A DNA stretch of 59,852 nt from Methanolobus sp. (GTDB taxonomy: Archaea; Halobacteriota; Methanosarcinia; Methanosarcinales; Methanosarcinaceae), in NCBI GenBank assembly GCA_030154025.1, contig JASKKT010000008.1, positions 1 to 59,852 on the forward strand, written 5' to 3'. Below, in pieces: positions 17,078 through 28,016 of the stretch (positions are counted from its first letter, which is position 1; each line of letters starts with the position of its first letter). The notes under the pieces were generated by a model, which saw only the letters and a list, made by a program, of their open reading frames with translations, was not told where the DNA came from and did not search any database. A program made the position numbers and the translations under genes.

Positions 17078-18262
17078 ATGGCACTTGAAGATATTACAGC
17101 AAGCATCATATCATTTGTTATCACATTATTGCTTTTGCTAGTGCTAAATTACCTTTTCAGGAAGAAGGCATTCTTCTCAAAGGACAGGATAATGCAGCAA
17201 CTGGTCATTCTAATTGTCCTTGCTATCGGCCTCGGGATAGCAGTACTGACCCTCCCCCTGAGCACCGATGACAAGAACCTGATCCTGACCCTTGCAGGTA
17301 TCGTTATTGGTGCAGCCATCACATTTGCTTCGACCACATTTGTCGCCAACGCCATGGCAGGCATAATGCTCCGGCTAATCAACCCTTTCAGGAGAGGGGA
17401 TTTCATAAAGACCAACGACACCTTCGGAAGGGTGACCGAGATAAATTTCCTGCATACCCAGATACAGTCTGTTGACAGGGACCTCATAATGATACCGAAC
17501 AGGATGCTTGTGTCATATCCTCTCAAGACCATCAGGTCATCCGGCACGATCATTTCCGCAAGTGTTTCCCTTGGATATAATATATCACGCAAGAGCATTG
17601 AAAAGAACCTGTTGCTTGCAGCTGAAAGGACCGGACTTGAAAACCCTTTCGTGCACGTCACCGGGCTGGGAGACTTTTCGGTCACCTATAAGGTAGGAGG
17701 GCTGCTCAAAGATGTGGAAAGCATCATCACAAAAAGGTCCGATTTTAAAAAGAATGTCATGGACTCACTTCACGAGGCTGACATTGAGATCGTTTCGCCT
17801 ACTTTCATGAACCAGCGGGTGTTCAGTCAGGATTACGTATGTATCCCTCCGGAAGAAAAAGAAGAATTGCCGACACAAAAGAGCGAATCGGTACCGAAGA
17901 CCGAGGACATAATATTCGATAAGGCCATAGAGGCCAGGAACCTGGAAGCCATATACACCAACTGGGAGCACTTCCCCGAAAGAAGAAAAGGCATCGAGGA
18001 CAGAATGAAGGAACTGCCGGATGAGAAGGCCCTGGAAAGCATTAAACTTGAACTAGGGTCTTTGGAAGAACAGGAAGAAGAACTGAAGCCTTCCCTTGAC
18101 TTACTGAAGAGCAGTGCTGATATCAGGAAAGATATGGACGAAGAGAAAAGGAAGCATATCCTTGACATGATAGCAGACCTTGATACAAGGGAACATGCAA
18201 TAGAGGATAGATACAGGAAACTGGAACTCAGGCTTGAAAAGTTACTTGAGGGACGTACATAG
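17078..18262 (+). CDS. MscS-family mechanosensitive channel with coiled-coil tail
   Basis: The 394-residue protein has three membrane segments (about residues 7-26, 42-64, 72-100). The third is the Gly/Ala-rich pore helix GIVIGAAITFASTTFVANAMAG. The MscS beta domain follows (INPFRRGDFIKTNDTFGRVTEI, then MIPNRMLVSYPLKTI). After the alpha/beta vestibule ending near FMNQRVF, a long Glu/Lys-rich helix (about 275-394) is likely a coiled coil, absent from E. coli MscS. It releases osmolytes on hypo-osmotic shock. ATG at 17078 is preferred over an in-frame TTG three codons upstream. Confidence 0.9.
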   Translation: MALEDITASIISFVITLLLLLVLNYLFRKKAFFSKDRIMQQLVILIVLAIGLGIAVLTLPLSTDDKNLILTLAGIVIGAAITFASTTFVANAMAGIMLRLINPFRRGDFIKTNDTFGRVTEINFLHTQIQSVDRDLIMIPNRMLVSYPLKTIRSSGTIISASVSLGYNISRKSIEKNLLLAAERTGLENPFVHVTGLGDFSVTYKVGGLLKDVESIITKRSDFKKNVMDSLHEADIEIVSPTFMNQRVFSQDYVCIPPEEKEELPTQKSESVPKTEDIIFDKAIEARNLEAIYTNWEHFPERRKGIEDRMKELPDEKALESIKLELGSLEEQEEELKPSLDLLKSSADIRKDMDEEKRKHILDMIADLDTREHAIEDRYRKLELRLEKLLEGRT

Positions 18263-18353
18263 ATTTTTATATAATCGAAGTAATGATTCGCCGATGGCAG
18301 TGCCATTCAGATAAAGAAAAAATGAATTAAATCAAAGGTTGTTTATTCTTTCA

Positions 18354-19241
18354 ATGATGATCGGTGTGCTTGGACCAAAAGGTTCCTACTCTGAGAAAGC
18401 TGCTGGACAGTGGCTTGCTGAAATATATCCCGGGGAAAGTGCTAGTACCCACTCTGAGAGTTGCCGTGACCATGTCCTGCATTACTGTGACGACATACAG
18501 GATGTTTTTTCGTTCCTCAGAGAAGGTTCCGTGGACATAGGCCTGGTTCCCGTAGAGAACTCCATAGAAGGCTCTGTCGGGGTAACCCTTGACATGCTGC
18601 TGGAGCATGATGTGACCATAATCGGTGAGACCGTTGTTCCCATCGAGCATTGCCTGCTTTCAAAGGGCAGAAAGGAAGATATAAGGATAATACTCTCACA
18701 TCCCCAGGGCCTTGCCCAGTGCAGGCATTTCCTGAAGGAGAATTTCAGGGGAGCGGAGCTGAGGACCACGGGCAGCACATCCCATGCTGCAAAGCTCGCC
18801 ACGGAGTTCGAGGAGATGGCAGCCATCGCATCCCGCGAGTCGGCGCAGATGTACGGCCTCAACATCCTGGTATCTAATATCCAGGACAGGAGGCACAACC
18901 ACACCCGCTTCCTGATAATGGTGCGTTCTGATGATACTTCTGCCGGATACCCCAACCGGAACTATGAGGACCGTACCTACAAGACATCCATAATCGTGTA
19001 TCTGGACCGCGACAGGCCAGGGGCTCTTTACGAGATACTCGGGGAATTTGCCAGCAGGAAGATAAACCTCACCAGGATAGAATCCCGGCCTTCCAAAAAG
19101 ACTCTTGGGGACTATCTGTTCTATATCGATCTTGAAGGCAAGATGAGCGATGATATTATAAAAGAAGCAATATATAATGTAGAGTCAAAAGTCGGCATGC
19201 TAAAGATGCTTGGCTCCTATACGGCATCAGGGCCAGTGTGA
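18354..19241 (+). CDS. pheA: Prephenate dehydratase
   Basis: The 295-residue enzyme converts prephenate to phenylpyruvate in phenylalanine synthesis. The N-terminal catalytic region begins GVLGPKGSYSEKAA, includes LVPVENSIEGSVG (about 63-75) and ends near MAAIASRESAQMYGL with a TRFL(I) motif (about 185), where the Thr is catalytic. A C-terminal ACT domain carries DRPGALYEIL and RIESRPSK (about 218-245), the GALV and ESRP phenylalanine-binding motifs of feedback-inhibited enzymes. No chorismate mutase is fused. The stop overlaps a possible GTG of the next gene. Confidence 0.94.
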   Translation: MMIGVLGPKGSYSEKAAGQWLAEIYPGESASTHSESCRDHVLHYCDDIQDVFSFLREGSVDIGLVPVENSIEGSVGVTLDMLLEHDVTIIGETVVPIEHCLLSKGRKEDIRIILSHPQGLAQCRHFLKENFRGAELRTTGSTSHAAKLATEFEEMAAIASRESAQMYGLNILVSNIQDRRHNHTRFLIMVRSDDTSAGYPNRNYEDRTYKTSIIVYLDRDRPGALYEILGEFASRKINLTRIESRPSKKTLGDYLFYIDLEGKMSDDIIKEAIYNVESKVGMLKMLGSYTASGPV

Positions 19242-19282
19242 TCAAAGTCGGCAGCAGGCCACGACAACAAGCGGTACTTATC

Positions 19283-20155
19283 ATGGACATCAGGAAATTC
19301 GTGCAAAAACAGGAAGCTGCCCTGAAGAGATACCGCAGGACATATAAGCTGCTCGACTTTGTTACCATATTCATCCTGCTTTATACGCTCCTGGTCGTCC
19401 TGAGTGTCGATCAGGCACTGCCGTTCATGAAGAGTTTCGAGGTTCGCTCAGAAACAAGTTATGATCTTGCAGGGTTCAGTGTATCTTTTGTAACTGTTGT
19501 GCTTCTGGCCGCATCTGCGCTTGTGTCTCTGGTGCTTACATTTCTCATCCACCTTAGAGATAAAAAGGTCAATACAATCAAGCTAGTCGAAGATAAGTAT
19601 CCCGGCCTCAGGGAAAAGCTGCGTACTGCTTATGACAATCTGGACCTCGATAATATTATTGCTAACGACCTCCGACAGGCAGTATCATCATCCGTGGAGA
19701 AAGTAAAATCTTCAGATTTCTTCAGGAGAAAGAGGATCAACTTCGGCATAATATTGATGATCGCTTCTGTTCTCTTGCTGGCAGTTGTCACAATGAACAA
19801 CATACATGTAGTGGAACCCGAAGATTGGCAAAAAGTGCTTGATGATCTCTTTCCGGACAGACAAAATGATGACCTATTCGAGATAGATGAAAACGGTCAG
19901 GAAAGCACAGGCACGGAGAACATTACAGGAGAGCCGGCAGTGATAGTGGTGGAAGGGACTGAGGTGGACCTTAGCCTGCCTCCCGGATCGGGAGTCGGCT
20001 TTAATGAGGGCAATGACAGCGAGCAGGACACGGACTTTGTAAGTTCCCCATCCTACGAGATCGATGCCATATCCTCACCGACCTATTATGAGAGCTTCCC
20101 CGAAGGCTACGAGAGCGTTATCAAGTCATACTTTGAACAGATGGCTGAAAAGTAA
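19283..20155 (+). CDS. Uncharacterised membrane protein heading the MoxR-vWA operon
   Basis: The 290-residue protein has three predicted membrane helices (about residues 25-45, 65-93 and 155-176) separated by a charged cytoplasmic region. A long acidic, Ser/Pro-rich extracellular-type tail ends in a YESVIKSYFEQM helix. I recognise no named family. It is the first gene of a run with moxR, a DUF58 gene and two vWA genes, so it is probably a partner of that system. A GTG at 19238 overlapping pheA is an alternative start; the ATG at 19283 gives the more regular N-terminus. Confidence 0.7.
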   Translation: MDIRKFVQKQEAALKRYRRTYKLLDFVTIFILLYTLLVVLSVDQALPFMKSFEVRSETSYDLAGFSVSFVTVVLLAASALVSLVLTFLIHLRDKKVNTIKLVEDKYPGLREKLRTAYDNLDLDNIIANDLRQAVSSSVEKVKSSDFFRRKRINFGIILMIASVLLLAVVTMNNIHVVEPEDWQKVLDDLFPDRQNDDLFEIDENGQESTGTENITGEPAVIVVEGTEVDLSLPPGSGVGFNEGNDSEQDTDFVSSPSYEIDAISSPTYYESFPEGYESVIKSYFEQMAEK

Positions 20156-20225
20156 CATAGATATGTAATTCATTTACTGATCACATTAACCAATATCCAA
20201 AGGACGAGAATAAAGGAGAGAACAA

Positions 20226-21197
20226 ATGGCTAGCGACATGAACTCAAGGGATCTGACACAAACATACAGGGTTGCCGGGGATATGTTTGCCACCCTTTTC
20301 AAAGAGATCGGAAAAGTGGTTGTAGGTCAGGACGAGACCGTAGAGCAGATAATCATTGCGATATTGTGCAACGGGCACGCCCTGGTCGAAAGTAACCCGG
20401 GGCTGGGCAAAACGCTCACAATATCCACAATAGCAAAGGCACTGGATCTTAACTTCAGCAGGATACAGTGTACCCCTGACCTCATGCCTGCAGACATCAC
20501 GGGAACCCATATCATCGAGGATGTGGGCGGCTCAAAGCAGTTCAAGTTCGAGGCCGGACCCATATTTGCCAACATAGTGCTGGCGGATGAGATCAACCGT
20601 GCATCTCCCAAGACCCAGTCGGCGCTGCTTGAGGCAATGCAGGAAAAGCAGATCACCGTGGGCAATGACACTTTCCTGCTTGAGCAGCCTTTCTTCATAC
20701 TGGCTACCCAGAACCCCATAGAGATGGAAGGCACTTTCCCGCTTCCGGAGGCGCAGCTGGACAGGTTCCTCCTCAAGATCCTTGTGGATTATCCGAAATA
20801 CGAGGATGAGATAGAGATCGTTAACCGCTACACGCGCTCAATTATGCCTACTGTCGGCAAGGTCGTTAACAAGAACTCGCTCCTTGACCTGCAGAGGCTC
20901 ACAAGGGACGTGCCGATTGCAGACGACATCAAGAGCAGGGTTATCAAGATAGTGATGAGCACTCGTATCAGGAACGAGTTCATCGAATACGGGGCTTCCC
21001 CCAGGGCTTCAATCGGACTCATCCTTGCGGCAAAGGCAAGGGCACTGATAAAGGGAAGGAACTATGTCAGCAACGAGGATATCGACGCCATGGCCTACCC
21101 GGTGCTAAGGCACAGGATAATCCTTACCTTTGAATCAGAAAGGAAGGGCATCACAACAGACCAGGTCATCAGGAACATCCTTGAAAAGATCAAGTAA
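20226..21197 (+). CDS. MoxR-type AAA+ ATPase
   Basis: The 323-residue AAA+ protein contains Walker A ESNPGLGKT (about residues 55-63), Walker B VLADEINRA (about 118-126) followed by SPKTQSALLEAMQEKQ, sensor 1 ILATQNP (about 157-163), the MoxR signature LPEAQLDRF, and sensor 2 near SPRASIGLI. MoxR ATPases act as chaperones with vWA proteins to insert cofactors or mature membrane complexes. Here the gene precedes a DUF58 protein and two vWA membrane proteins, the usual partners. SD-like AAAGGAGAG lies just before the start. Confidence 0.93.
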   Translation: MASDMNSRDLTQTYRVAGDMFATLFKEIGKVVVGQDETVEQIIIAILCNGHALVESNPGLGKTLTISTIAKALDLNFSRIQCTPDLMPADITGTHIIEDVGGSKQFKFEAGPIFANIVLADEINRASPKTQSALLEAMQEKQITVGNDTFLLEQPFFILATQNPIEMEGTFPLPEAQLDRFLLKILVDYPKYEDEIEIVNRYTRSIMPTVGKVVNKNSLLDLQRLTRDVPIADDIKSRVIKIVMSTRIRNEFIEYGASPRASIGLILAAKARALIKGRNYVSNEDIDAMAYPVLRHRIILTFESERKGITTDQVIRNILEKIK

Positions 21198-21235
21198 CCC
21201 CGATCCCCGACTAAAACCTAACCCAATAACCGGCA

Positions 21236-22117
21236 ATGAGCGACAAGAAACACACCATCGATGTTGACTTCTTCAGGCAGCTCGACCGCTTCACCTTCAT
21301 GGTGAAGAAGAGGATGTCGAGCACATACGCCGGAAGCAGGCGCTCCCTCCACAGCGGCAAGGGACTTGACACCGTGGGCTACCGGGAATACAACCGGGGA
21401 GACGAACTCAAATCCGTTGACTGGAAAGCTTATGCGAGGTCCGAGAAGCTCTATGTGCGCCAGTTCGAGGAGGAGAAGTCACTCACCACACACATCCTGC
21501 TGGACGCCAGCAAGAGCATGGACTACGGGAGCGGCAACACCTCCAAGTTCGAGTACGCAACAATGCTGGCTGCGGGCTTTGCGTATCTTGTCACAAGGGA
21601 TAATGACAAATTTGCCATCTCCACCTTCTCCCAGGAAGCGGACATCACAAAACCGCGCAGGGGAAGAAGGTATCTCCTGCAGACCATAGAACGGCTCGAG
21701 AGCGTAAAGCTCGAAGGCAGGACCGATATAGACCATGTCACCACCCTTTACTCGAAGGCCATCAGTTCCAGGTCACTTATAATAATCATATCTGACTTCC
21801 TTGATGATCCCGCATCCATCGAGTCAGCCATCTATCGTTTTGCCGATCATGACCTCCTGCTTGTGCAGGTACTTGACAGGACAGAGAGCATGCTCACCCT
21901 GCACGGGCACAGCAGGCTGGTGGATGTAGAGACCGGGGTCAGACTGGACACCTACGTTAGCGAGGACTTCAAGAGCGAGTATAACAAAAAACTGGCAGAG
22001 CATATCGCCAGGATAAATGCAGCGTGTGATAAGGTCAGTGCCGAGTTCTACACGGTCAGCACAGACGTGCCCATATTTGATGCTTTCCTCAATACCATAA
22101 GCAGGAGGATGTGGTAA
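21236..22117 (+). CDS. DUF58 / vWA-domain protein
   Basis: The 293-residue soluble protein carries the DUF58 signature YREYNRGDELKSVDWKAYAR (about residues 44-63). A vWA fold follows whose MIDAS starts LLDASKSMDYG (DxSxS near 87-91) and has a later RTDIDHV strand and SLIIIISDFLDD. DUF58 proteins work with MoxR ATPases. The stop TAA shares bases with the ATG of the next gene (TAATG), indicating translational coupling. Confidence 0.92.
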   Translation: MSDKKHTIDVDFFRQLDRFTFMVKKRMSSTYAGSRRSLHSGKGLDTVGYREYNRGDELKSVDWKAYARSEKLYVRQFEEEKSLTTHILLDASKSMDYGSGNTSKFEYATMLAAGFAYLVTRDNDKFAISTFSQEADITKPRRGRRYLLQTIERLESVKLEGRTDIDHVTTLYSKAISSRSLIIIISDFLDDPASIESAIYRFADHDLLLVQVLDRTESMLTLHGHSRLVDVETGVRLDTYVSEDFKSEYNKKLAEHIARINAACDKVSAEFYTVSTDVPIFDAFLNTISRRMW

Positions 22118-23988
22118 TGCCTTTTGAGACTCCCCTCGCACTCATCGCCCTTACAAGCGTGATCCCCCTTATACTGCTATACCTGCTGCGTCCCAAGCCG
22201 CTCCAGGTAATAGTGCCTTCCCTGATGTTCCTTATGAATATCAGGGAGGAGAAAAAGCGCTTCTACACGTCGATAACCAAACTGATAAAAGACCCGCTCT
22301 TCCTTATACAACTCCTTGTGCTGATACTGCTGGCACTGGCTGCAGCAGCGCCTTTCATCGAGACCCAGGAATCTCTCAGCGGGGAGCATACTGTCATAAT
22401 CATCGACGCATCCGCCAGCATGCAGACTGACAACAGGTTCGGCGATGCGCTCTCAAAGGCAGGTGACTATGTAAGCAAGAAGAATACTATCATCCTTGCA
22501 GAGAACGTACCCGTAACAGTACTTGCCAGCGGCGGCTCCTCGGCAGCCGACGAGACCCTGAATACACTTTACCCAAAGGCAGTGATCGCAGATATCTCCG
22601 CGGCCGTCTCAGCAGGCATGAGGACGCTATCCCAGGAAGGAGGAAGGATAGTTGTGATATCCGATTTCTCTTACTGGGACGGGGATGACCCTGTGAACGC
22701 CAAGAACCTTGCAGAGTCCTACGGACTGCAGGTTGAGTATGTCCTCGTGGGCAGCAGCACCGGCAACGTGGGCATCATCCAGGGAGAGGTTTCGGCGGTG
22801 GACGGAAGCTATACCTATACAGGGATAGTGAAGAACTACAATAACGGCAGGCAGTCCGTGAGACTTGATATAGTTAACGAGGACGGAAGCTCACAGCAGG
22901 TGAACCTTAACGTGGCTGCTCGCTCCACACAACAGTTCAAGGTGACAGACCTGAGGAGCGGCATAACCGAAGTAAGGATCGCAGCTGCTGACAGCCTCAT
23001 GGTCGATAACGTGGCATACATCTCCGTACCTCCGGCCTCTTCAAAACAGATCCTTGTGGTTTCGGATACCGGGAAACTCCCGTCACATACCGCACTGTCT
23101 CTCATGCCCAATGTCAGGACCAACCTGCTTGAAGGAGTCCCTTCGGACCTTTCCCGGTACAGCGTGGTCGTGATTGCCACTAAGCAGAGGGCTCTTGCAT
23201 CAAACGAGATATCCACCCTCAACAGCTTTATCAGGAGCGGCGGAGAGGTCGTATTCATAGCAAGCGATGCGCTGGCTTCGGATAAGGCCGGTACGGACAT
23301 GCAGGAACTGCTTCCTGTAAGGACAGGCACTGTTGTGAGTGCCGAGAGAGGCGTAACGCTCAGGTTACTCCAGGAAACGAGGCTCAGTGAGGACATAAAG
23401 TTCAACGAGGTCGCAGTGTACGAGTATCTCAACGCTACTGCAAGAAGGGATACAACGACCCTTGTATCAACCACTGCGGGCACCCCCATGCTGGTATACG
23501 GCACGCTGGGAGATGGCACGGTGGTCTACCTGGGACTTAATGACGCTATGGGAGAAGATGCCTGGAACAATTTCCATAACCTTCCCGAGTATCCGGTATT
23601 CTGGTTCAAGCTGGCCGGCTGGCTCGGAGGCACGGGAAGCATTACGGACTACAACCTGAAGACAGGCTCAGTATCCGCACTTGCCAGGGAGCAGGAGATA
23701 CAGACTCCCTCCGGCCTTGAAACGACATCACGTGTGCTCTACGATGAGGCCGGGGTCTATACGGTGGCCGGAAAGAGGATCGCTGTCAACCTGTACAGCG
23801 ACAGGGAGTCGGACACAACCCTTACCGGACAGGAGCTTATCGACCGGTCGAAAGCAAAGGACTCACCCGGCATCGTGCGTGCCAGCAGCTATACCGCAAA
23901 GAACTATCTGGACACATATATGATAATCATCGTTTCCCTGCTTGTACTAGTTGAACTGCTGATAATTAGAAAGAGGGGTGAGCTCTGA
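22117..23988 (+). CDS. BatA-like vWA membrane protein
   Basis: The 623-residue protein begins with the BatA N-terminal hydrophobic domain (FETPLALIALTSVIPLILLYLLRPKP, then a second helix about residues 60-78). A vWA domain has MIDAS IIDASASMQTDNR (about 92-104). A carboxy-terminal region contains a GATase-like strand pattern (VVIATKQRALASNEISTL) and a last helix TYMIIIVSLLVLVELLIIRKRGEL. The topology places the vWA domain outside or at the membrane face. It is coupled to both neighbours (TAATG upstream, TGATG downstream). Confidence 0.88.
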   Translation: MPFETPLALIALTSVIPLILLYLLRPKPLQVIVPSLMFLMNIREEKKRFYTSITKLIKDPLFLIQLLVLILLALAAAAPFIETQESLSGEHTVIIIDASASMQTDNRFGDALSKAGDYVSKKNTIILAENVPVTVLASGGSSAADETLNTLYPKAVIADISAAVSAGMRTLSQEGGRIVVISDFSYWDGDDPVNAKNLAESYGLQVEYVLVGSSTGNVGIIQGEVSAVDGSYTYTGIVKNYNNGRQSVRLDIVNEDGSSQQVNLNVAARSTQQFKVTDLRSGITEVRIAAADSLMVDNVAYISVPPASSKQILVVSDTGKLPSHTALSLMPNVRTNLLEGVPSDLSRYSVVVIATKQRALASNEISTLNSFIRSGGEVVFIASDALASDKAGTDMQELLPVRTGTVVSAERGVTLRLLQETRLSEDIKFNEVAVYEYLNATARRDTTTLVSTTAGTPMLVYGTLGDGTVVYLGLNDAMGEDAWNNFHNLPEYPVFWFKLAGWLGGTGSITDYNLKTGSVSALAREQEIQTPSGLETTSRVLYDEAGVYTVAGKRIAVNLYSDRESDTTLTGQELIDRSKAKDSPGIVRASSYTAKNYLDTYMIIIVSLLVLVELLIIRKRGEL

Positions 23989-26435
23989 TGGTCAGCTTCG
24001 AGCACCCGGAAATGTTTGGGCTTATCATCCCTGTGCTTATAGGCGGAGCTTACATGCTCAGGAAAGCCCGGCAGAAAGGCCTTATCGTTTCCAGGATGAT
24101 CGTCCTGACGCTGCTTATCATTGCACTGGCATCGCCCTATACGTTGAGCCCAAGGGTGACAGTGGACGACAGCCCCAACCTTGTACTGATAGCGGATGAG
24201 ACGGACAGCATGGGACTGTTCGACAAGCAGGCCTCCACTAAGCTCTATGAGCACCTGGCAGCAAATACACCCACGACACTTGTAACGCTCAGCGGGGACA
24301 AGACAGCCCTGGGAGATGCGATAATGCAGTATGCCACCGGTGATAACCAGATACTGATGGTCACGGATGGGAACAGCAACAGCGGAGCTGACCTTGAGGA
24401 GGCCCTGAAGTTCGCACAGGACATAGGCACGACAGTGTACTATGTGCAGCCAGACCTGATTTCCAATGATATCAGCGCCCAGATCACCGGCGATAAGACA
24501 GTTATCGTGAATAGCGAGAACCAGTTCAATATTGTCATCTCACAGGCAGGCAGCGAAGAGATCAGTTACCGCTATGAACTTTATATAGATGACCAGCTTG
24601 CAAGGAGCGCAAATGTGGTGCAGGTAGAGAAGCAGAAAACCATACCGCTCCATCAGATCAAGTTCTCGAAACTCGGTAAACATACAATGAGACTTGTGGT
24701 CATCCCTTCCGGGGACGATACTGATGAGATCAACAACGTATTCTATAAATCCGTTTATGTCATTCCCAAACCCAAGATTACCGCCATCGGCCTTGAGAGC
24801 GGCTCCCCGCTGGCATACTCACTGCAGAACCTGTATGCGGTCTCGACAGCAACGGATCTATCAGGTATCGACGGCAAGAAAGCAATCGTAGTAGATAATG
24901 TACATGCCAATTCCTTCTCACAGAGCGATGTGGCAAAACTTAAGCAATTCCTCAACGACGGACATGGCATCGTGGTAGTGGGTGGCGATCGCTCCTATAA
25001 TTTCGGCAACTATCTGGATTCCCCTATAGAGGAGATACTGCCGGTCTCTTCCAGGCCCACGGACTGGACAGGAGGACGCAATGTGGTATTGCTGCTTGAC
25101 GTCTCTTTCAGTACGGCAGCCCACGGCACCCAGGGAGATGTGCTTGGAAATGCCATCCATATTCTTGAGAATGAGAACCTGCGCGACGCCTATGTGGGAG
25201 TTATAGCCTTTGGTACGGAGGGTTATGACGTGTCAGACGGACTTGTCTATCTGGGCACAGCCTCGAACCTGGAGCTTCTCAGAACCAGGATATCAGAACT
25301 CAGACCGGCATCAACGAGTCAGACTGAGCTCAATGAGGGCCTGCGCATTGCACAGGACTGGCTTGACAACGAAGCAGGTGAACTGGATATTATTATCATA
25401 TCCGATGGAGGTATTGAGTATTCGTACACAAGCAGCCTTGCAATCGCCAGGGAGATATCAGGGGACGGAGTAAACCTGTACTATATTCATATCAGGTCCA
25501 GTGCTCCTTCCCAGTATGACAACAACCAGGTCGCTTTTGCCCAGCGCCTTATGGATGAAGTGGACGGCACATACTTCAGATTGCAACAGGGTGAAAGGGC
25601 CAACATTGTCTTCAATGAACTGCCGCAGCAGACCGAAGAGAATGAGACTGCATTCGGCACCTTCCCTCTTATAGAGCTCAACACACAGCATTTCATAACC
25701 AGGGATGTGGAAGTGGAGGGCGAGATCACAGGCTACAATGATGTCACGCCGAAGGCGGGGGCCGACAGGATAGTCATCACTGCCACAGGCAAGCCTGTTA
25801 TCACCACCTGGAGATACGGGCTTGGAAGGGTCGCGGCCGTTACGACCGATAACGGCGAAAGAGGAGGGAACAGGTGGGGGACTGCACTGTACTCAGGCAA
25901 CAATTCAAAGCTGATTTCTTCTACCGTGAACTGGGCTATCGGCAACCCCCGTGAGGAAACGGGAGCCGTGGTGGAAGCTGCGGATACATGGTACGGGACG
26001 CCTACGGACGTAGTGCTCACCATGTACGATACAGGCACGCCAATCCTCAAGCTCAACGGCAACAATGTTGATCTCTCCCTGACAGGCAACAATGTGTATG
26101 AAGCCAGTGTCAGCCCGGGCAGTATAGGAGTTCACGACCTCTCAGGCTATCCCATAGCGGTCAACTATGCACTGGAATACCGCGACGTGGGGCTTAACGA
26201 GGAACTGCCTGTGCTTATAAAGGCCTACGGTGGAAGCACATATACCGAGGACGAGGCACGCGCCAGCCTGCTCACGGAGGCAAGGGAGAAGTCCGAGAAG
26301 CTGGTACGCGATATCGTCAGCTATAAGATGTATTTCCTGATCGCAGCCCTGATAATCTTCCTTGGCGAGGTTATCATCAGAAGGCTCAGGGAGATTAGGG
26401 AAATGAAGAAGATGCAGAGCGAGATGCAGGCTTAG
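23988..26435 (+). CDS. Large vWA / glutamine-amidotransferase-like membrane protein
   Basis: The 815-residue protein has N-terminal helices (FGLIIPVLIGGAYML; MIVLTLLIIALASPYTL). A degenerate vWA-like unit follows (LIADETDSMGLFD, about 64-76), then a class-I amidotransferase-like strand set (KAIVVDNVHANSFSQSDVAKLKQFL and GIVVVGGDRSYNFG, about 300-345). A second, complete vWA has VLLLDVSFSTAAHG (about 367-380) and IIIISDGGIEY. The C-terminal helix is YFLIAALIIFLGEVII followed by a basic coil. No catalytic Cys triad is obvious in the amidotransferase-like part. It is the last gene of the moxR operon, before a terminator. Confidence 0.85.
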   Translation: MVSFEHPEMFGLIIPVLIGGAYMLRKARQKGLIVSRMIVLTLLIIALASPYTLSPRVTVDDSPNLVLIADETDSMGLFDKQASTKLYEHLAANTPTTLVTLSGDKTALGDAIMQYATGDNQILMVTDGNSNSGADLEEALKFAQDIGTTVYYVQPDLISNDISAQITGDKTVIVNSENQFNIVISQAGSEEISYRYELYIDDQLARSANVVQVEKQKTIPLHQIKFSKLGKHTMRLVVIPSGDDTDEINNVFYKSVYVIPKPKITAIGLESGSPLAYSLQNLYAVSTATDLSGIDGKKAIVVDNVHANSFSQSDVAKLKQFLNDGHGIVVVGGDRSYNFGNYLDSPIEEILPVSSRPTDWTGGRNVVLLLDVSFSTAAHGTQGDVLGNAIHILENENLRDAYVGVIAFGTEGYDVSDGLVYLGTASNLELLRTRISELRPASTSQTELNEGLRIAQDWLDNEAGELDIIIISDGGIEYSYTSSLAIAREISGDGVNLYYIHIRSSAPSQYDNNQVAFAQRLMDEVDGTYFRLQQGERANIVFNELPQQTEENETAFGTFPLIELNTQHFITRDVEVEGEITGYNDVTPKAGADRIVITATGKPVITTWRYGLGRVAAVTTDNGERGGNRWGTALYSGNNSKLISSTVNWAIGNPREETGAVVEAADTWYGTPTDVVLTMYDTGTPILKLNGNNVDLSLTGNNVYEASVSPGSIGVHDLSGYPIAVNYALEYRDVGLNEELPVLIKAYGGSTYTEDEARASLLTEAREKSEKLVRDIVSYKMYFLIAALIIFLGEVIIRRLREIREMKKMQSEMQA

Positions 26436-26502
26436 ATCGACCTGCAACGCCTGCATCTTTTGCGTATAGGACCTGCTAAGGCCTTCCTGTTTTATAGCAT
26501 CG

Positions 26503-26533
26503 GTTATCAAGTCTGATAACAAGCCTTTTTTTT
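26503..26533 (+). terminator. Hairpin and T-run after the moxR-vWA operon
   Basis: GTTATCA-AGTC-TGATAAC forms a perfect 7-bp stem, followed after AAGCC by eight T residues. It lies 68 bp beyond the stop of the last vWA gene. Confidence 0.65.
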
Positions 26534-26572
26534 ATCGTACTTCCCGAACAGAAGTGAACTGTGCAGCACTTG

Positions 26573-26591
26573 AAATAACCAGCGGTTATTT
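26573..26591. promoter_or_regulatory. Palindrome upstream of metY, candidate operator
   Basis: AAATAACC-AGC-GGTTATTT is a perfect 8-bp inverted repeat with a 3-bp spacer. It sits just upstream of the AT-rich promoter-like stretch (GTTATATG at about 26601) in the 281-bp spacer before metY, the position expected for a regulator of sulfur amino acid genes. The binding protein is unknown. Confidence 0.4.
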
Positions 26592-26668
26592 ATTCACAAT
26601 TGTTATATGCGAAACCAATAAATACTTGTTCCAACTACTATACTCTGAAAGCGATCATGTGATCCTGA

Positions 26669-28015
<1,347 letters not shown>

Positions 28016-28016
28016 T

